Notes: a model not told the origin generated them from the sequence alone. DNA of 64,000 bases from Microbacterium sp. ABRD28 (GCF_003850245.1 NZ_CP031015.1:1984001-2048000); one strand, 5' to 3'; shown: positions 36,691 through 45,621, counted from the stretch's first letter. Numbers and translations are program-made.

Positions 36691-37544
36691 CCGGTTTCGC
36701 CGAACGGCTGCGCGCAGCCCTCGACACCCACGGGCCCCTCTGCGTCGGGATCGACCCCCACGCGCACCTCCTCGCCGAGTGGGGCCTCGATGACACCGCC
36801 GCCGGGGTTCGGGACTTCGGGCTGCGGACAGTCGACGCGGCGGCTGGACGCGTCGGCGTGGTGAAGCCCCAAGTGGCCTTCTTCGAGAGGTTCGGGGCTG
36901 CCGGCTTCGCCGCGCTGGAGGAGACGCTCGCCGCCGCACGTGCGGCGGGGCTCATCGTCATCGCCGACGCCAAGCGGGGCGACATCGGCAGCACGATGGC
37001 CGCGTACGCGGCCGCGTGGCTGCACCCCGGCTCACCATTGGAAGCCGACGCGCTCACCGTCAGTCCCTACCTCGGACCCGATTCGCTCCGCGAGACCCTC
37101 ACCGGCGCTGTCCGCGCGGGCAAGGGCGTTTTCGTCCTGGCGGGCACCAGCAACCCCGAAGCGACGTCGTTGCAGACCGCGCACCCCGTGGATGTGGCGA
37201 CGGATGACGGCCAGACCGTCGCCGCCCGGGTCGCGCGCGACGTCACGTGGGTGAACGGCTCGGCCGCCTTCACCGGCGACCTCGGTCCGATCGGACTCGT
37301 CGTGGGCGCGACGGTGGACCGCTGGGAACTCGGGCTCACCGACGACCTGCTCCGCGGTGCGCCGATCCTCGCGCCCGGTTTCGGAGCCCAGGGCGCCGCG
37401 CCCGCCGACCTGCCGCGCCTGTTCGGGGCGCTCTCGCACAACGTGATCGCCAGCGAGAGCCGCAGCATCCTCTCCGCTGGACCGACGGATCTCGCCGCCC
37501 GGATCGACGATCGGCAGGCTCTGTACCGGGAGGAACAGTCGTGA
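36687..37544 (+). CDS. pyrF: Orotidine 5'-phosphate decarboxylase (type 2)
   Basis: Decarboxylates OMP to UMP, the last pathway step. The 285-residue protein belongs to the longer actinobacterial type 2 family: [12 protein letters not shown] at the start, [13 protein letters not shown], and the catalytic Asp-Lys-Asp region [12 protein letters not shown]. The C-terminal phosphate site is APGFGAQGA. It starts at GTG 36687 over the carB stop, and its own stop overlaps the gmk start (GTGA). pyrD and pyrE are not in the window. Confidence 0.95.
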   Translation: MTGFAERLRAALDTHGPLCVGIDPHAHLLAEWGLDDTAAGVRDFGLRTVDAAAGRVGVVKPQVAFFERFGAAGFAALEETLAAARAAGLIVIADAKRGDIGSTMAAYAAAWLHPGSPLEADALTVSPYLGPDSLRETLTGAVRAGKGVFVLAGTSNPEATSLQTAHPVDVATDDGQTVAARVARDVTWVNGSAAFTGDLGPIGLVVGATVDRWELGLTDDLLRGAPILAPGFGAQGAAPADLPRLFGALSHNVIASESRSILSAGPTDLAARIDDRQALYREEQS

Positions 37545-38440
37545 CATCGTCCCGTCGCCCGCCCGAGGTCGATCGCCGCGCCGCGTCTGAGCGGGCCGTC
37601 GCTGCGCGACGCGCCCGCGCCGCTCTCAAGCGCGACCTGGCCACCCGCGTCATCTCACCCCAGGAGCTCACGCGTCGTGCCTTCGCCGCGCCGGACTCGC
37701 CTGCCGGAACGTTGCGCGTCACCGAGTTCCTCACCGCACTGCCGGCGATCGGGGAAGGCAAGCGCGACCGGATCCTCGAGTCCCTCGCCATCTCGCCGGT
37801 CAAGCGGCTCGGCGGGCTCGGCGCGCGCCAGCGCCGCGATCTGACGGCCTTCCTCGACGAGCGGTGGCCCGAGCCCGAGCCGCGGACGGGACGGAGTCGT
37901 CTGATCGTGCTGGCCGGACCGACGGCGGTGGGGAAGGGGACGGTCGCGACGCACATCAAGACACATCACCCCGAGATCCTGCTCTCCGTCTCCGCGACGA
38001 CGCGTGCACCGCGACCGGGGGAGCGGGACGGCGAGCACTACTACTTCGTCGACGACGTCGAGTTCGACAGACTCATCGCCGAAGGCCAGCTCCTCGAGTG
38101 GGCGACGGTGCACAACTCCCACCGGTACGGCACCCCCCGCCGGCCGATCGAGGAGGCGCTTGCGACGGGGCGCACGGTGCTGCTCGAGATCGATCTGCAG
38201 GGCGCCCGGCAGGTGAGGGCGGCCGAGCCGTCGGCGACGCTGGTCTTCCTCCTCCCGCCCAGCTGGGACGAGCTGGTGAACCGGCTGGTGGGGCGCGGCA
38301 CCGAGGGTGCGGAGGAGCGGGCGCGCCGGCTGCGGACGGCGCGGGTGGAGCTGGCGGCGCAGTCGGAGTTCGATTACCACGTGGTCAACGACGACGTCGC
38401 ACGGGCGGCGGCGGAGGTCGTCTCGCTCGCCGCGCGCTGA
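37541..38440 (+). CDS. gmk: Guanylate kinase with N-terminal mIHF-like domain
   Basis: Phosphorylates GMP to GDP. From GTG 37541 (GGGAGGA just upstream) it is 299 residues, about 100 longer than ordinary Gmk. Residues about 118-299 are the kinase: P-loop LAGPTAVGKGT (ends near 134), the GMP-binding SATTRAPRPGE, and LLEIDLQGARQV. Residues about 15-108 match the mycobacterial integration host factor mIHF, with VTEFLTALPAIGEGKRDRI and the LAISPVKRLGGLGARQR DNA-binding helices. In mycobacteria mihF and gmk are separate neighbours. Here both domains share one frame with no stop between them. Confidence 0.92.
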   Translation: MTSSRRPPEVDRRAASERAVAARRARAALKRDLATRVISPQELTRRAFAAPDSPAGTLRVTEFLTALPAIGEGKRDRILESLAISPVKRLGGLGARQRRDLTAFLDERWPEPEPRTGRSRLIVLAGPTAVGKGTVATHIKTHHPEILLSVSATTRAPRPGERDGEHYYFVDDVEFDRLIAEGQLLEWATVHNSHRYGTPRRPIEEALATGRTVLLEIDLQGARQVRAAEPSATLVFLLPPSWDELVNRLVGRGTEGAEERARRLRTARVELAAQSEFDYHVVNDDVARAAAEVVSLAAR

Positions 38441-38454
38441 CCTCGCGGACGCGG

Positions 38455-38468
38455 ACGTTTCAGAACGT
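38455..38468 (+). promoter_or_regulatory. Inverted repeat, possible operator of the sulfur module
   Basis: ACGTT-N4-AACGT is a perfect 14-base inverted repeat, 45 bases before the ATP-binding gene and about 35 before its -10-like hexamer. The regulator is unknown. Confidence 0.35.
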
Positions 38469-38470
38469 TA

Positions 38471-38491
38471 CGCCCGATGTGTCATCGGGCG
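38471..38491 (+). terminator. Hairpin after gmk
   Basis: CGCCCGAT (38471-38478) pairs perfectly with ATCGGGCG (38484-38491) over a 5-base loop. It lies 31 bases after the gmk stop and may end the pyrimidine operon. No T-tract. Confidence 0.4.
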
Positions 38492-38513
38492 CCGGGGTGG
38501 GCAGGCTGGGTGC

Positions 38514-39368
38514 ATGCCCACCCCGGACTCCCGCGTCATCGACGTGCCCGCCGCCGGCGGACGCCGTGGCGCGGTGCGGGTGGCCGGCGTGTCGCGGACC
38601 TTCCCGACGCCGGCTCCGCTGCCCGTCCTTCGCGGAGTGGACCTCGCGCTCGCGCCCGGTGAGATCGTGGCCGTCGTCGGCCCCTCCGGGTGCGGCAAGT
38701 CCACGCTGCTGCGTCTTCTCGCGGGGCTGGACACCCCGACCGCCGGGATGATCGAGCTCGACGACGCCCCCGTCCGCGACACCGACGAGCGCACCGCGGT
38801 GGCGTTCCAGGAGCCGCGTCTCCTGCCGTGGCGCACCATCGCGGACAACGTCTCGCTGGGTCTTCCCCGCGGGGTGCGGGGGGCGGAGCGCCGTGAGCGC
38901 GTCGCCGAGCTCCTCGACCTCGTCGGTCTCGGCCACGCCGCCGATCGCCGTCCGCGGGAGGTCTCCGGCGGGATGGCCCAGCGCGCCTCCCTCGCCCGGG
39001 CGCTGGCTCGAGGTCCGGAGGTCCTGCTGCTCGACGAGCCCTTCGGGGCCCTGGATGCGCTCACCCGCCTGCGCATGCAGGACCTCCTGCTGCAGATCCA
39101 CGCTGCGCGGCCCACCACCGTCCTCCTCGTCACGCACGACGTCGAGGAGGCCCTGTACCTGGCCGACCGCGTGCTGCTCCTTCGCTCGCTCGGTGGCGAC
39201 CCCGCGGCATCCTCGATCGCCCGGATCGTCGACGTGCCCGGCATCCGTCCGCGCGATCGCGCCGCCCATGACTTCACCGCTCTGCGCGCCGAGCTCCTCG
39301 AGGGACTCGGCGTCGACACCCACCACAGCACGCCCGACACCCGCCGCACCGCCGAGGAGACCCGATGA
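38514..39368 (+). CDS. ABC transporter ATP-binding protein, sulfonate/nitrate/taurine type
   Basis: Energises uptake through the permease two genes on. The 284-residue protein has Walker A GPSGCGKST, Q-loop FQEPRLLPW, signature SGGMAQR, Walker B VLLLDEPFGALDA and switch His (LLVTHD), arranged as in SsuB/TauB proteins. The signature reads SGGMAQR, usual for this subfamily. ATG 38514 lies 12 bases after CAGGCT, a -10-like hexamer, so this may be a leaderless operon head. It overlaps the binding-protein gene by 4 bases. Confidence 0.88.
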   Translation: MPTPDSRVIDVPAAGGRRGAVRVAGVSRTFPTPAPLPVLRGVDLALAPGEIVAVVGPSGCGKSTLLRLLAGLDTPTAGMIELDDAPVRDTDERTAVAFQEPRLLPWRTIADNVSLGLPRGVRGAERRERVAELLDLVGLGHAADRRPREVSGGMAQRASLARALARGPEVLLLDEPFGALDALTRLRMQDLLLQIHAARPTTVLLVTHDVEEALYLADRVLLLRSLGGDPAASSIARIVDVPGIRPRDRAAHDFTALRAELLEGLGVDTHHSTPDTRRTAEETR

Positions 39369-40417
39369 GCACCATCGTCCGCCGAACCGTTCCCGCCCTC
39401 GCGATCGCCGGAACGATCATGCTCGCCACGACAGGATGCCTCGCCGGCGAGAGCGCAGACGCGTCGAACGCGGATGCCGCGGGCTCGGCCGGCGCCGAGG
39501 GTGCCGAGTGGTCCACCGACACCTTGTCGATCGACTTCGCCACCTACAACCCCCTGAGCCTCATCGTTCGCGACCAGGGGCTCATCGAAGAGGCCCTCGG
39601 CGACGACGTCACCGTCGAGTGGGTGCAGTCGGCGGGATCGAACAAGGCCAACGAGTTCCTGCGCGCCGGCTCGATCGACGTCGGCTCGACGGCGGGCTCG
39701 GCGGCGCTCCTCGCCCGCGCGAACGGCTCGCCGATCAAGGTGATCGACATCTACTCCCAGCCCGAGTGGTCGGCCCTGGTCGTCCCCGAGGGGAGCGACA
39801 TCACCTCCGTCGCCGATCTGGCCGGGAAGTCGGTGGCCGCCACCCCCGGCACCGATCCCTACTTCTTCCTCCTCCAGGCTCTGGAGACGGAAGGGCTGAC
39901 GATCGCCGACATCCAGCTGCAGAACCTGCAGCACGCCGACGGCCGCGCCGCCCTCGACGCCGGCTCGGTCGATGCGTGGGCGGGCCTGGACCCGATCATG
40001 GCCGCTGCCGAGGCGGAGTCGGGCGCCGAGCTGCTCTACCGCAACGTGGACTTCAACTCCTATGGCTTCCTCAATGCCACCGAGGAGTTCCTGACCGACC
40101 ACCCCGACGTCGCGCAGGTCGTCGTCGACGCCTACGAGGAGGCCCGCGCGTGGGCCCTGGAGAACCCCGACGAGACCGCGGCACTCCTCGCCGAGGTCGC
40201 CGGCATCGATCTCGCCGTGGCCGAGACGGTGATCACCGAGCGCTCCAACCTCGATGTCGGCGGCATCCCCGGCGACGACCAGCTGGCGGTGCTGGAGAAG
40301 ATCGGTCCGGTGCTCGTGGAGTCCGGGTCGATCCAGGGCGGTCAGGCCGCGGTCGACGACGCGCTCGCCACCCTCATCGACGACAGCTTCGCCCGCACGG
40401 CCACGGAGGACCAGTGA
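39365..40417 (+). CDS. Aliphatic sulfonate-type ABC substrate-binding lipoprotein
   Basis: Captures the substrate outside the cell. The 350-residue protein has a lipoprotein signal peptide ending in the lipobox LATTGC (Cys about residue 21), then a low-complexity linker. The SsuA/NrtA-like domain starts TLSIDFATYNPLSLIVRDQG and has VEWVQSAGSNKANEFL, close to known SsuA proteins. Sulfonate is the likely substrate class, but ligand residues cannot be fixed from sequence alone. It overlaps both neighbours by 4 bases. Confidence 0.82.
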   Translation: MSTIVRRTVPALAIAGTIMLATTGCLAGESADASNADAAGSAGAEGAEWSTDTLSIDFATYNPLSLIVRDQGLIEEALGDDVTVEWVQSAGSNKANEFLRAGSIDVGSTAGSAALLARANGSPIKVIDIYSQPEWSALVVPEGSDITSVADLAGKSVAATPGTDPYFFLLQALETEGLTIADIQLQNLQHADGRAALDAGSVDAWAGLDPIMAAAEAESGAELLYRNVDFNSYGFLNATEEFLTDHPDVAQVVVDAYEEARAWALENPDETAALLAEVAGIDLAVAETVITERSNLDVGGIPGDDQLAVLEKIGPVLVESGSIQGGQAAVDDALATLIDDSFARTATEDQ

Positions 40418-41304
40418 GCACCGACGTCCGACAGGGCCGCGCCTCGACCCTCGATCACGACCCCGACCGGAGCGTGACGACCGTCACGGCTCCTCCGGTC
40501 ACCGCCCCCGTCGCTCCGGCGACGGGGGCTCCCGCGCGCCGGGAGTTCTGGGCGCGGCCCGGGATCCGCGTCATCGGCGGCCTCGTCGTCCCGGCTCTGC
40601 TTCTCCTCGCTTGGCAGGTCGCCTCCAGCACCGGGGCCATCCCGGCCTACCGGCTGCCGCCGCCCGCGACGGTGGTCACCGCCGCGATCGAGATGGCGCA
40701 GACCGGTGAGCTGTGGCTGAACATCGCGATCTCGGTGCAGCGCGTGCTGCTCGGATTCGCCCTGGGGTCGGTCATCGGCATCGCCGCGGCCGCTCTGGTG
40801 GGCCTCACCCGCATCGGCGACGTGCTGCTGAGCCCGTCGCTCGCGGCGCTTCGGGCCATTCCGTCCCTCGCGCTCGTCCCGCTCCTGCTGCTGTGGATGG
40901 GAATCGGCGAGGAGTCGAAGGTCACCCTCATCGCCATCGGCGCCTTCTTCCCGGTCTTCACCACCGTCGCCGGCGCCCTCCGTCACGTCGACGCGCACCT
41001 GGTCGAGATGGGGCGGTCGTTCAGCCTGCGCGGCTGGGATCTCTTCCGCACCATCCAGCTTCCCGCCGTCCTGCCGGCGCTCGTGTCGGGTCTGCGCCTC
41101 GGCATGGCACAGGCGTGGCTGTTCCTGGTCGCTTCCGAGCTTCTGGGCGCGGCAATGGGGCTCGGCTTCCTGCTCACGATCTCGCAGCAGACCGGACGGG
41201 TCGACCGGATCCTCCTCACGATCGTTCTGCTGGCCCTCCTCGGTGCACTCTCGAACGCCATTCTCAGCGTGGTGCAGAAGCGGCTCCTGCGGCGGTGGGT
41301 GTGA
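40414..41304 (+). CDS. ABC transporter permease, sulfonate type
   Basis: Membrane subunit of the same transporter (SsuC/TauC family). It is 296 residues with a 45-residue Pro/Thr/Ala-rich N-terminal tail and about six helices. The EAA coupling loop is MGRSFSLRGWDLFRTIQLPAVLPAL. GTG 40414 overlaps the binding-protein stop (GTGA). The acetyl-CoA synthetase gene starts on its stop codon. A monooxygenase for sulfonate breakdown (ssuD, tauD) is not present in this cluster. Confidence 0.86.
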   Translation: MSTDVRQGRASTLDHDPDRSVTTVTAPPVTAPVAPATGAPARREFWARPGIRVIGGLVVPALLLLAWQVASSTGAIPAYRLPPPATVVTAAIEMAQTGELWLNIAISVQRVLLGFALGSVIGIAAAALVGLTRIGDVLLSPSLAALRAIPSLALVPLLLLWMGIGEESKVTLIAIGAFFPVFTTVAGALRHVDAHLVEMGRSFSLRGWDLFRTIQLPAVLPALVSGLRLGMAQAWLFLVASELLGAAMGLGFLLTISQQTGRVDRILLTIVLLALLGALSNAILSVVQKRLLRRWV

Positions 41305-43301
41305 CCACCCCTCAGGCCCTCGATCGCTCCGCGCTGCGCTTCGCCCCGCCGAGGGGTCTCGCCGCCGATGCCAACGTCACCGCCGAGGCCTACGAACGCG
41401 GCGCCGCTGATCCCCTCGGATTCTGGGACGATGCCGCCCGACGCCTGGACTGGACGACGCCGTGGCAGCGGACGCTGGCGTGGACGCCCCCCGATCCCGA
41501 CGACCCCGCCGTGATCCCCTCGGCGACCTGGTTCGGCGGCGGACGCCTGAACGTCGCGGTCAACTGCGTCGACCGTCACGTGGCAGCCGGCCGCGGCGAC
41601 ACGGTGGCGCTCTACTTCGAAGGGGAGCCGGGAGATCGGCGCCGGGTCACCTACGCCGACCTGCAGCGGGAGGTCGCGCGTGCTGCGCACGCGCTGACCG
41701 CTCTGGGTGTCACGGCGGGCGACCGGGTGGTGGTGTACCTGCCGGTGCTCGTCGAGACCGTCGTCGTCGCGCTCGCGTGCGCACGGATCGGCGCCGTGCA
41801 CTCCCTCGTCTTCGGCGGATTCTCGGCCGAGGCCCTCCGCTTCCGACTGCAGGACACCGGGGCCAAGCTGCTCGTCACCTCCGACGGGCAGTTCCGCCGG
41901 GGGGCGGCCGTGGAGGTGAAGTCGACGGCGGATGCCGCGGCTGAGGGCCTCGCCGACCTCGAGCACGTCCTGGTGGTGCGGCGCACCGGGCACGAGGTGC
42001 CCTGGACGACGGGGCGCGACCTCTGGTGGCACGAGATCACGGCGGCGCAACCCGACGTGCACGCCGCGAGCGACGTCGATGCGGAGCATCCGCTCTTCAT
42101 CATCTACACCTCGGGTACGACCGGCCGGCCCAAGGGGCTCGTCCACACCTCGGGGGGATATCTCACCCACGCATCGTGGGCGCACTGGGCCCACTTCGAC
42201 GCCAAGGCCGACGACGTCCACTGGTGCACCGCCGACCTCGCGTGGGTCACCGCGCACACGTACGAGCTGTACGGGCCGCTCTCCAACGGGCTCACCCAGG
42301 TGATCTACGAGGGAACGCCGGACACCCCCGAGCGGACGCGCCATCTGGAGATCATCGAGCGCTACGGGGTGACGGTCTACTACACCGCCCCGACGCTCAT
42401 CCGCACCTTCATGGCGTGGTTCGGCGAGAGCCTGCCCGCCGGGTTCGACCTGTCGAGCCTGCGCCTCCTCGGCACCGTCGGCGAGGCGATCAACCCTGCC
42501 GCGTGGCTGTGGTTCCGCGAGACCTTCGGGCGGGGGGAGCTCCCCGTGATCGACACCTGGTGGCAGTCCGAGACCGGTGCGGCGATGGTCGCCCCGCTCC
42601 CGGGGGCGACGACCCTCGCGCCCGGCTCACCCACGCGCCCGCTCCCCGGTATCGACGTCGCCGTGGTCGATGACGACGGCGCCGAGATCGACCCGGGCGG
42701 GGCCGGCACCCTCGTGGTGAGACGCCCGTGGCCGGGGATGGCCCGCACCGTGTGGGGCGACCCCGCACGGTATCGGAGCGCCTACTGGTCGACCTTCGCC
42801 GGTCGCGGCGAGTGGGGCGGATACTACGTCGCCGGCGACGGCGCGACCCGCGACGAGGACGGCAACATCCGCATCCTCGGCCGCCTCGACGACGTCGTGA
42901 ACGTCTCGGGGCACCGGTTGTCGACCATCGAGATCGAGTCGGCACTGGTCGCCCGCGACGACGTCGCCGAGGCGGGTGCCACCGGGGTGAGCGACCCGGT
43001 GACCGGCCAGCGCGTGGTCGTCTTCGCCGTCGCCGCCGGCCACGCGCGACCCGACGAGGCGACCCTCCGCGACGAGGTGGCCCGCGCGATCGGTCCGGTC
43101 GCCCGCCCCCACCGCGTGGTGTGCGTGCCGGAGCTCCCCAAGACCCGGTCGGGGAAGATCCTCCGGCGCCTGCTCGCCCAGCTCTGGGAGGCCGACCTCG
43201 ATCGGCGTGCCGGGCGCGCGCCGGCGCCGCTCGGCGACACCACCTCCCTGCAGAATCCCGAGGCCGTCGCGGCGATCGCCGCGGCCCTGGCCGCCCACTG
43301 A
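41301..43301 (+). CDS. acsA: Acetyl-CoA synthetase (AMP-forming)
   Basis: Activates acetate to acetyl-CoA with ATP. The 666-residue protein has the ACAS N-terminal domain, the adenylate motif IIYTSGTTGRPKGLVHT, VGEAINPAAWLWF and VIDTWWQSETG. The Trp in that last motif limits the pocket to acetate in known Acs enzymes. The adenylation catalytic Lys lies in PKTRSGKILRRLL. This favours acetate over bulky acids. GTG 41301 overlaps the permease stop, so it is coupled to the transporter. No acetyltransferase (AcuA/Pat) controlling that Lys is nearby. Confidence 0.88.
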   Translation: MTTPQALDRSALRFAPPRGLAADANVTAEAYERGAADPLGFWDDAARRLDWTTPWQRTLAWTPPDPDDPAVIPSATWFGGGRLNVAVNCVDRHVAAGRGDTVALYFEGEPGDRRRVTYADLQREVARAAHALTALGVTAGDRVVVYLPVLVETVVVALACARIGAVHSLVFGGFSAEALRFRLQDTGAKLLVTSDGQFRRGAAVEVKSTADAAAEGLADLEHVLVVRRTGHEVPWTTGRDLWWHEITAAQPDVHAASDVDAEHPLFIIYTSGTTGRPKGLVHTSGGYLTHASWAHWAHFDAKADDVHWCTADLAWVTAHTYELYGPLSNGLTQVIYEGTPDTPERTRHLEIIERYGVTVYYTAPTLIRTFMAWFGESLPAGFDLSSLRLLGTVGEAINPAAWLWFRETFGRGELPVIDTWWQSETGAAMVAPLPGATTLAPGSPTRPLPGIDVAVVDDDGAEIDPGGAGTLVVRRPWPGMARTVWGDPARYRSAYWSTFAGRGEWGGYYVAGDGATRDEDGNIRILGRLDDVVNVSGHRLSTIEIESALVARDDVAEAGATGVSDPVTGQRVVVFAVAAGHARPDEATLRDEVARAIGPVARPHRVVCVPELPKTRSGKILRRLLAQLWEADLDRRAGRAPAPLGDTTSLQNPEAVAAIAAALAAH

Positions 43302-43329
43302 CCCCCCACTCCTCTCCGGAAAAGGACCC

Positions 43330-44661
43330 ATGACCGACGACCATCGCTTCGGCTTCCGCACCCGCGCCCTGCATGCCGGCGGCACACCCGACGCCGCCAC
43401 CGGCGCCCGGGCCGTTCCGATCTACCAGAGCACCTCGTTCGTCTTTGACGGCGCCAAGGACGCCGCCAATCTCTTCGCCCTGCAGAAGTACGGCAACATC
43501 TACTCGCGCATCGGCAACCCCACCGTCGCGGCCCTCGAGGAGCGCCTCGCCTCACTCGAGGGGGGCATCGGCGCGGTGGCGACGGCGTCGGGCATGAGTG
43601 CGGAGTTCATCACCTTCGCCGCCCTCGTCGGCGCGGGAGACCACGTGGTCGCGTCGGCGCAGCTGTACGGCGGCACGGTCACCCAGCTGGATGTCACGCT
43701 CCGGCGTTTCGGCGTGGAGACGACCTTCGTCGCCTCCACCGAACCGGCCGACTACGCCGCCGCCATCCGGCCGGAGACCAAGGTGCTCTACGTCGAGACG
43801 ATCGGCAACCCGTCCGGGTCGATCGCCGACATCGAGGGACTCGCCGAGGTCGCCCACGCCTCCGGCATCCCGCTCGTCGTCGACTCGACCCTCGCCACGC
43901 CCTACCTCGCGCGCCCCCTCGAGCACGGCGCCGACATCGTCATCCACTCGGTGACGAAGTTCCTCGGCGGACACGGGACGACCCTCGGCGGGGTGGTGAT
44001 CGAGAAGGGCACGTTCGACTGGGGCAACGGCAAGTTCCCGCAGATGACCGAGCCGGTGGCCTCGTACGGCGGGATCCGGTGGTGGGACAACTTCGGCGAG
44101 TACGGCTTCCTCACCAAGCTCCGCAGCGAGCAGCTGCGGGATATCGGACCGGCACTGAGCCCTCAGTCGGCGTTCCAGCTCCTGCAGGGAGTCGAGACGC
44201 TCCCGCAGCGGATCGACGCCCACCTCGCCGGGGCGCGCATCGTCGCCGAATGGCTGAACGAGGACCCCAGGGTCTCCTACGTGACCTGGGCGGGGCTCCC
44301 CGAGCACCCCCATCACGAGCGTGCGGAACGGTACCTTCCGCTCGGCCCGGGCTCGGTCTTCGCCTTCGGCATCCGCCCCGCGAGCACCGGCGGCGGGATC
44401 GACCCCGATGCCGCCCGCGCGGCGGGGGAGCGGTTCATCGACTCCCTGCAGCTCGCCTCGCACCTGGCCAACATCGGCGATGCGCGCACCCTCGTCATCC
44501 ATCCCGCCTCCACGACCCATCAGCAGCTGAGCGCCGAACAGCTGAGCGCCGCGGGTGTCCCCGCCGACCTCGTGCGCATCTCGGTGGGGCTGGAAGACCC
44601 CGAAGACATCCTGTGGGACCTCGACCAGGCCCTCACCGCCGCGACGGGAGCGACCCGATGA
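43330..44661 (+). CDS. metY: O-acetylhomoserine sulfhydrylase (MetY)
   Basis: PLP enzyme of the Cys/Met metabolism family that makes homocysteine from O-acetylhomoserine and sulfide. The 443-residue protein has the N-terminal FRTRALHAGGTPD, the PLP-lysine motif SVTKFLGGHGTTLGG, and the C-terminal NIGDARTLVIHPASTTHQQL, a signature of the sulfhydrylase group. ATG 43330 follows AAAAGGA. It starts 28 bases after acsA. No metX (homoserine acetyltransferase) is present here. Confidence 0.92.
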   Translation: MTDDHRFGFRTRALHAGGTPDAATGARAVPIYQSTSFVFDGAKDAANLFALQKYGNIYSRIGNPTVAALEERLASLEGGIGAVATASGMSAEFITFAALVGAGDHVVASAQLYGGTVTQLDVTLRRFGVETTFVASTEPADYAAAIRPETKVLYVETIGNPSGSIADIEGLAEVAHASGIPLVVDSTLATPYLARPLEHGADIVIHSVTKFLGGHGTTLGGVVIEKGTFDWGNGKFPQMTEPVASYGGIRWWDNFGEYGFLTKLRSEQLRDIGPALSPQSAFQLLQGVETLPQRIDAHLAGARIVAEWLNEDPRVSYVTWAGLPEHPHHERAERYLPLGPGSVFAFGIRPASTGGGIDPDAARAAGERFIDSLQLASHLANIGDARTLVIHPASTTHQQLSAEQLSAAGVPADLVRISVGLEDPEDILWDLDQALTAATGATR

Positions 44662-45266
44662 CCGACCCGTCCTGCGCCCTGCCCACCGTCCGTTCGTCGG
44701 CCGTGCCCGACGAACAGCCCGGCACGCCGGACGGCGCGGCGTGCGCGCTGCCCTCCGCCGCCGTGCCGGGTCGCACGTGGCAGGGCCCCGGCCCGCAGGA
44801 ACGCTTCGAGATCCTCCGCCGCACACGATCGGTCGCGATCGTCGGCGCCTCCGACAACCCCGCGCGCGCCAGCTTCTTCGTCGCGACCTATCTGCTGGGG
44901 AGCGCGCCGTACGACGTGTACTTCGTCAACCCCCGCGCCCACACCATCCTCGGGCGGCCCGCTTACGCGTCGCTGGCGGATCTGCCGGTCACCCCCGACC
45001 TGGTCGACGTCTTCCGTCGCCACGACGACCTGCCGGGCGTCGCGGCCGAGGCGGTCGCTGCCGGTGCGAAGACCCTGTGGTTGCAGCTCGGCTCGTGGCA
45101 CGAGGATGCCGCCGCCCTCGCGGAGGAGGCCGGGTTGTCGGTCGTCATGGATCGGTGCGTCAAGATCGAACACGCGCGGTTCCACGGAGGACTTCACCTC
45201 GCGGGATTCGACACCGGCGTGATCAGCTCACGGCGGCAACTGCTCAGCCGACGCGCGGACCTGTAG
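44658..45266 (+). CDS. CoA-binding domain protein (YccU type)
   Basis: A 202-residue protein with a Rossmann-like CoA-binding fold: TRSVAIVGASDNPARASFFVATYL and FVNPRAHTILGRPAYASL, then TLWLQLGSWHEDAA, which are the YccU/CoA_binding_2 landmarks. The first 45 residues are a low-complexity extension. Such genes often follow metY in actinobacteria. The exact role is unknown. It overlaps metY by 4 bases (ATGA). Its TAG stop forms part of the rpoZ -10 box. Confidence 0.85.
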   Translation: MTDPSCALPTVRSSAVPDEQPGTPDGAACALPSAAVPGRTWQGPGPQERFEILRRTRSVAIVGASDNPARASFFVATYLLGSAPYDVYFVNPRAHTILGRPAYASLADLPVTPDLVDVFRRHDDLPGVAAEAVAAGAKTLWLQLGSWHEDAAALAEEAGLSVVMDRCVKIEHARFHGGLHLAGFDTGVISSRRQLLSRRADL

Positions 45267-45276
45267 AATGGTCGGA
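45264..45276 (+). promoter_or_regulatory. rpoZ promoter
   Basis: TAGAAT (45264-45269) is a strong -10. The predicted start (45276) is an A that begins an ATG in frame with rpoZ, 75 bases ahead of the standard start, so a leaderless extended product is possible in addition to the normal one. Confidence 0.55.
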
Positions 45277-45350
45277 TGGCGCGGCTCGGCCGACCACCCC
45301 GCGCCCGAGGACTTCTCCGCCGACATCCTTTCGAACCAGGAGGTTCAGCC

Positions 45351-45605
45351 ATGGCCGGAACCAACCAGGGCATCATCGAGCCCCCCATCGACAGCCTTCT
45401 CGAGAAGGTCGACTCGAAGTACCAGCTCGTCATCTACGCCGCCCGTCGTGCGCGTCAGATCAACGACTACTACTCCGACCTGCACGAGGGGAACCTCTTC
45501 GACAACGTCGGTCCGCTCGTGGACTCCACGGTCGAGGACAAGCCGTTGACGATCGCCCTTCACGAGATCAACGAAGACAAGCTGCGCCTGCGGGCCGCCG
45601 AGTAA
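45351..45605 (+). CDS. rpoZ: DNA-directed RNA polymerase omega subunit
   Basis: Omega helps fold and hold the beta' subunit. The 84-residue protein [20 protein letters not shown] has the family core [25 protein letters not shown] 45351 has CAGGAGG 8-12 bases upstream and gives the usual N-terminus. An in-frame ATG at 45276 would add 25 Arg/Gly-rich residues and coincides with the predicted transcription start (see findings). A very strong terminator follows. Confidence 0.95.
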   Translation: MAGTNQGIIEPPIDSLLEKVDSKYQLVIYAARRARQINDYYSDLHEGNLFDNVGPLVDSTVEDKPLTIALHEINEDKLRLRAAE

Positions 45606-45621
45606 GTCGTTCTCGAGTCCC

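Noticed and set aside
33316..36939. Very long minus-strand open frame (1207 codons) opposite carB
   Set aside because: It is the codon-bias shadow of carB in high-GC DNA. The product is low complexity (Arg, Gly, Asp, Val) and resembles no protein family.
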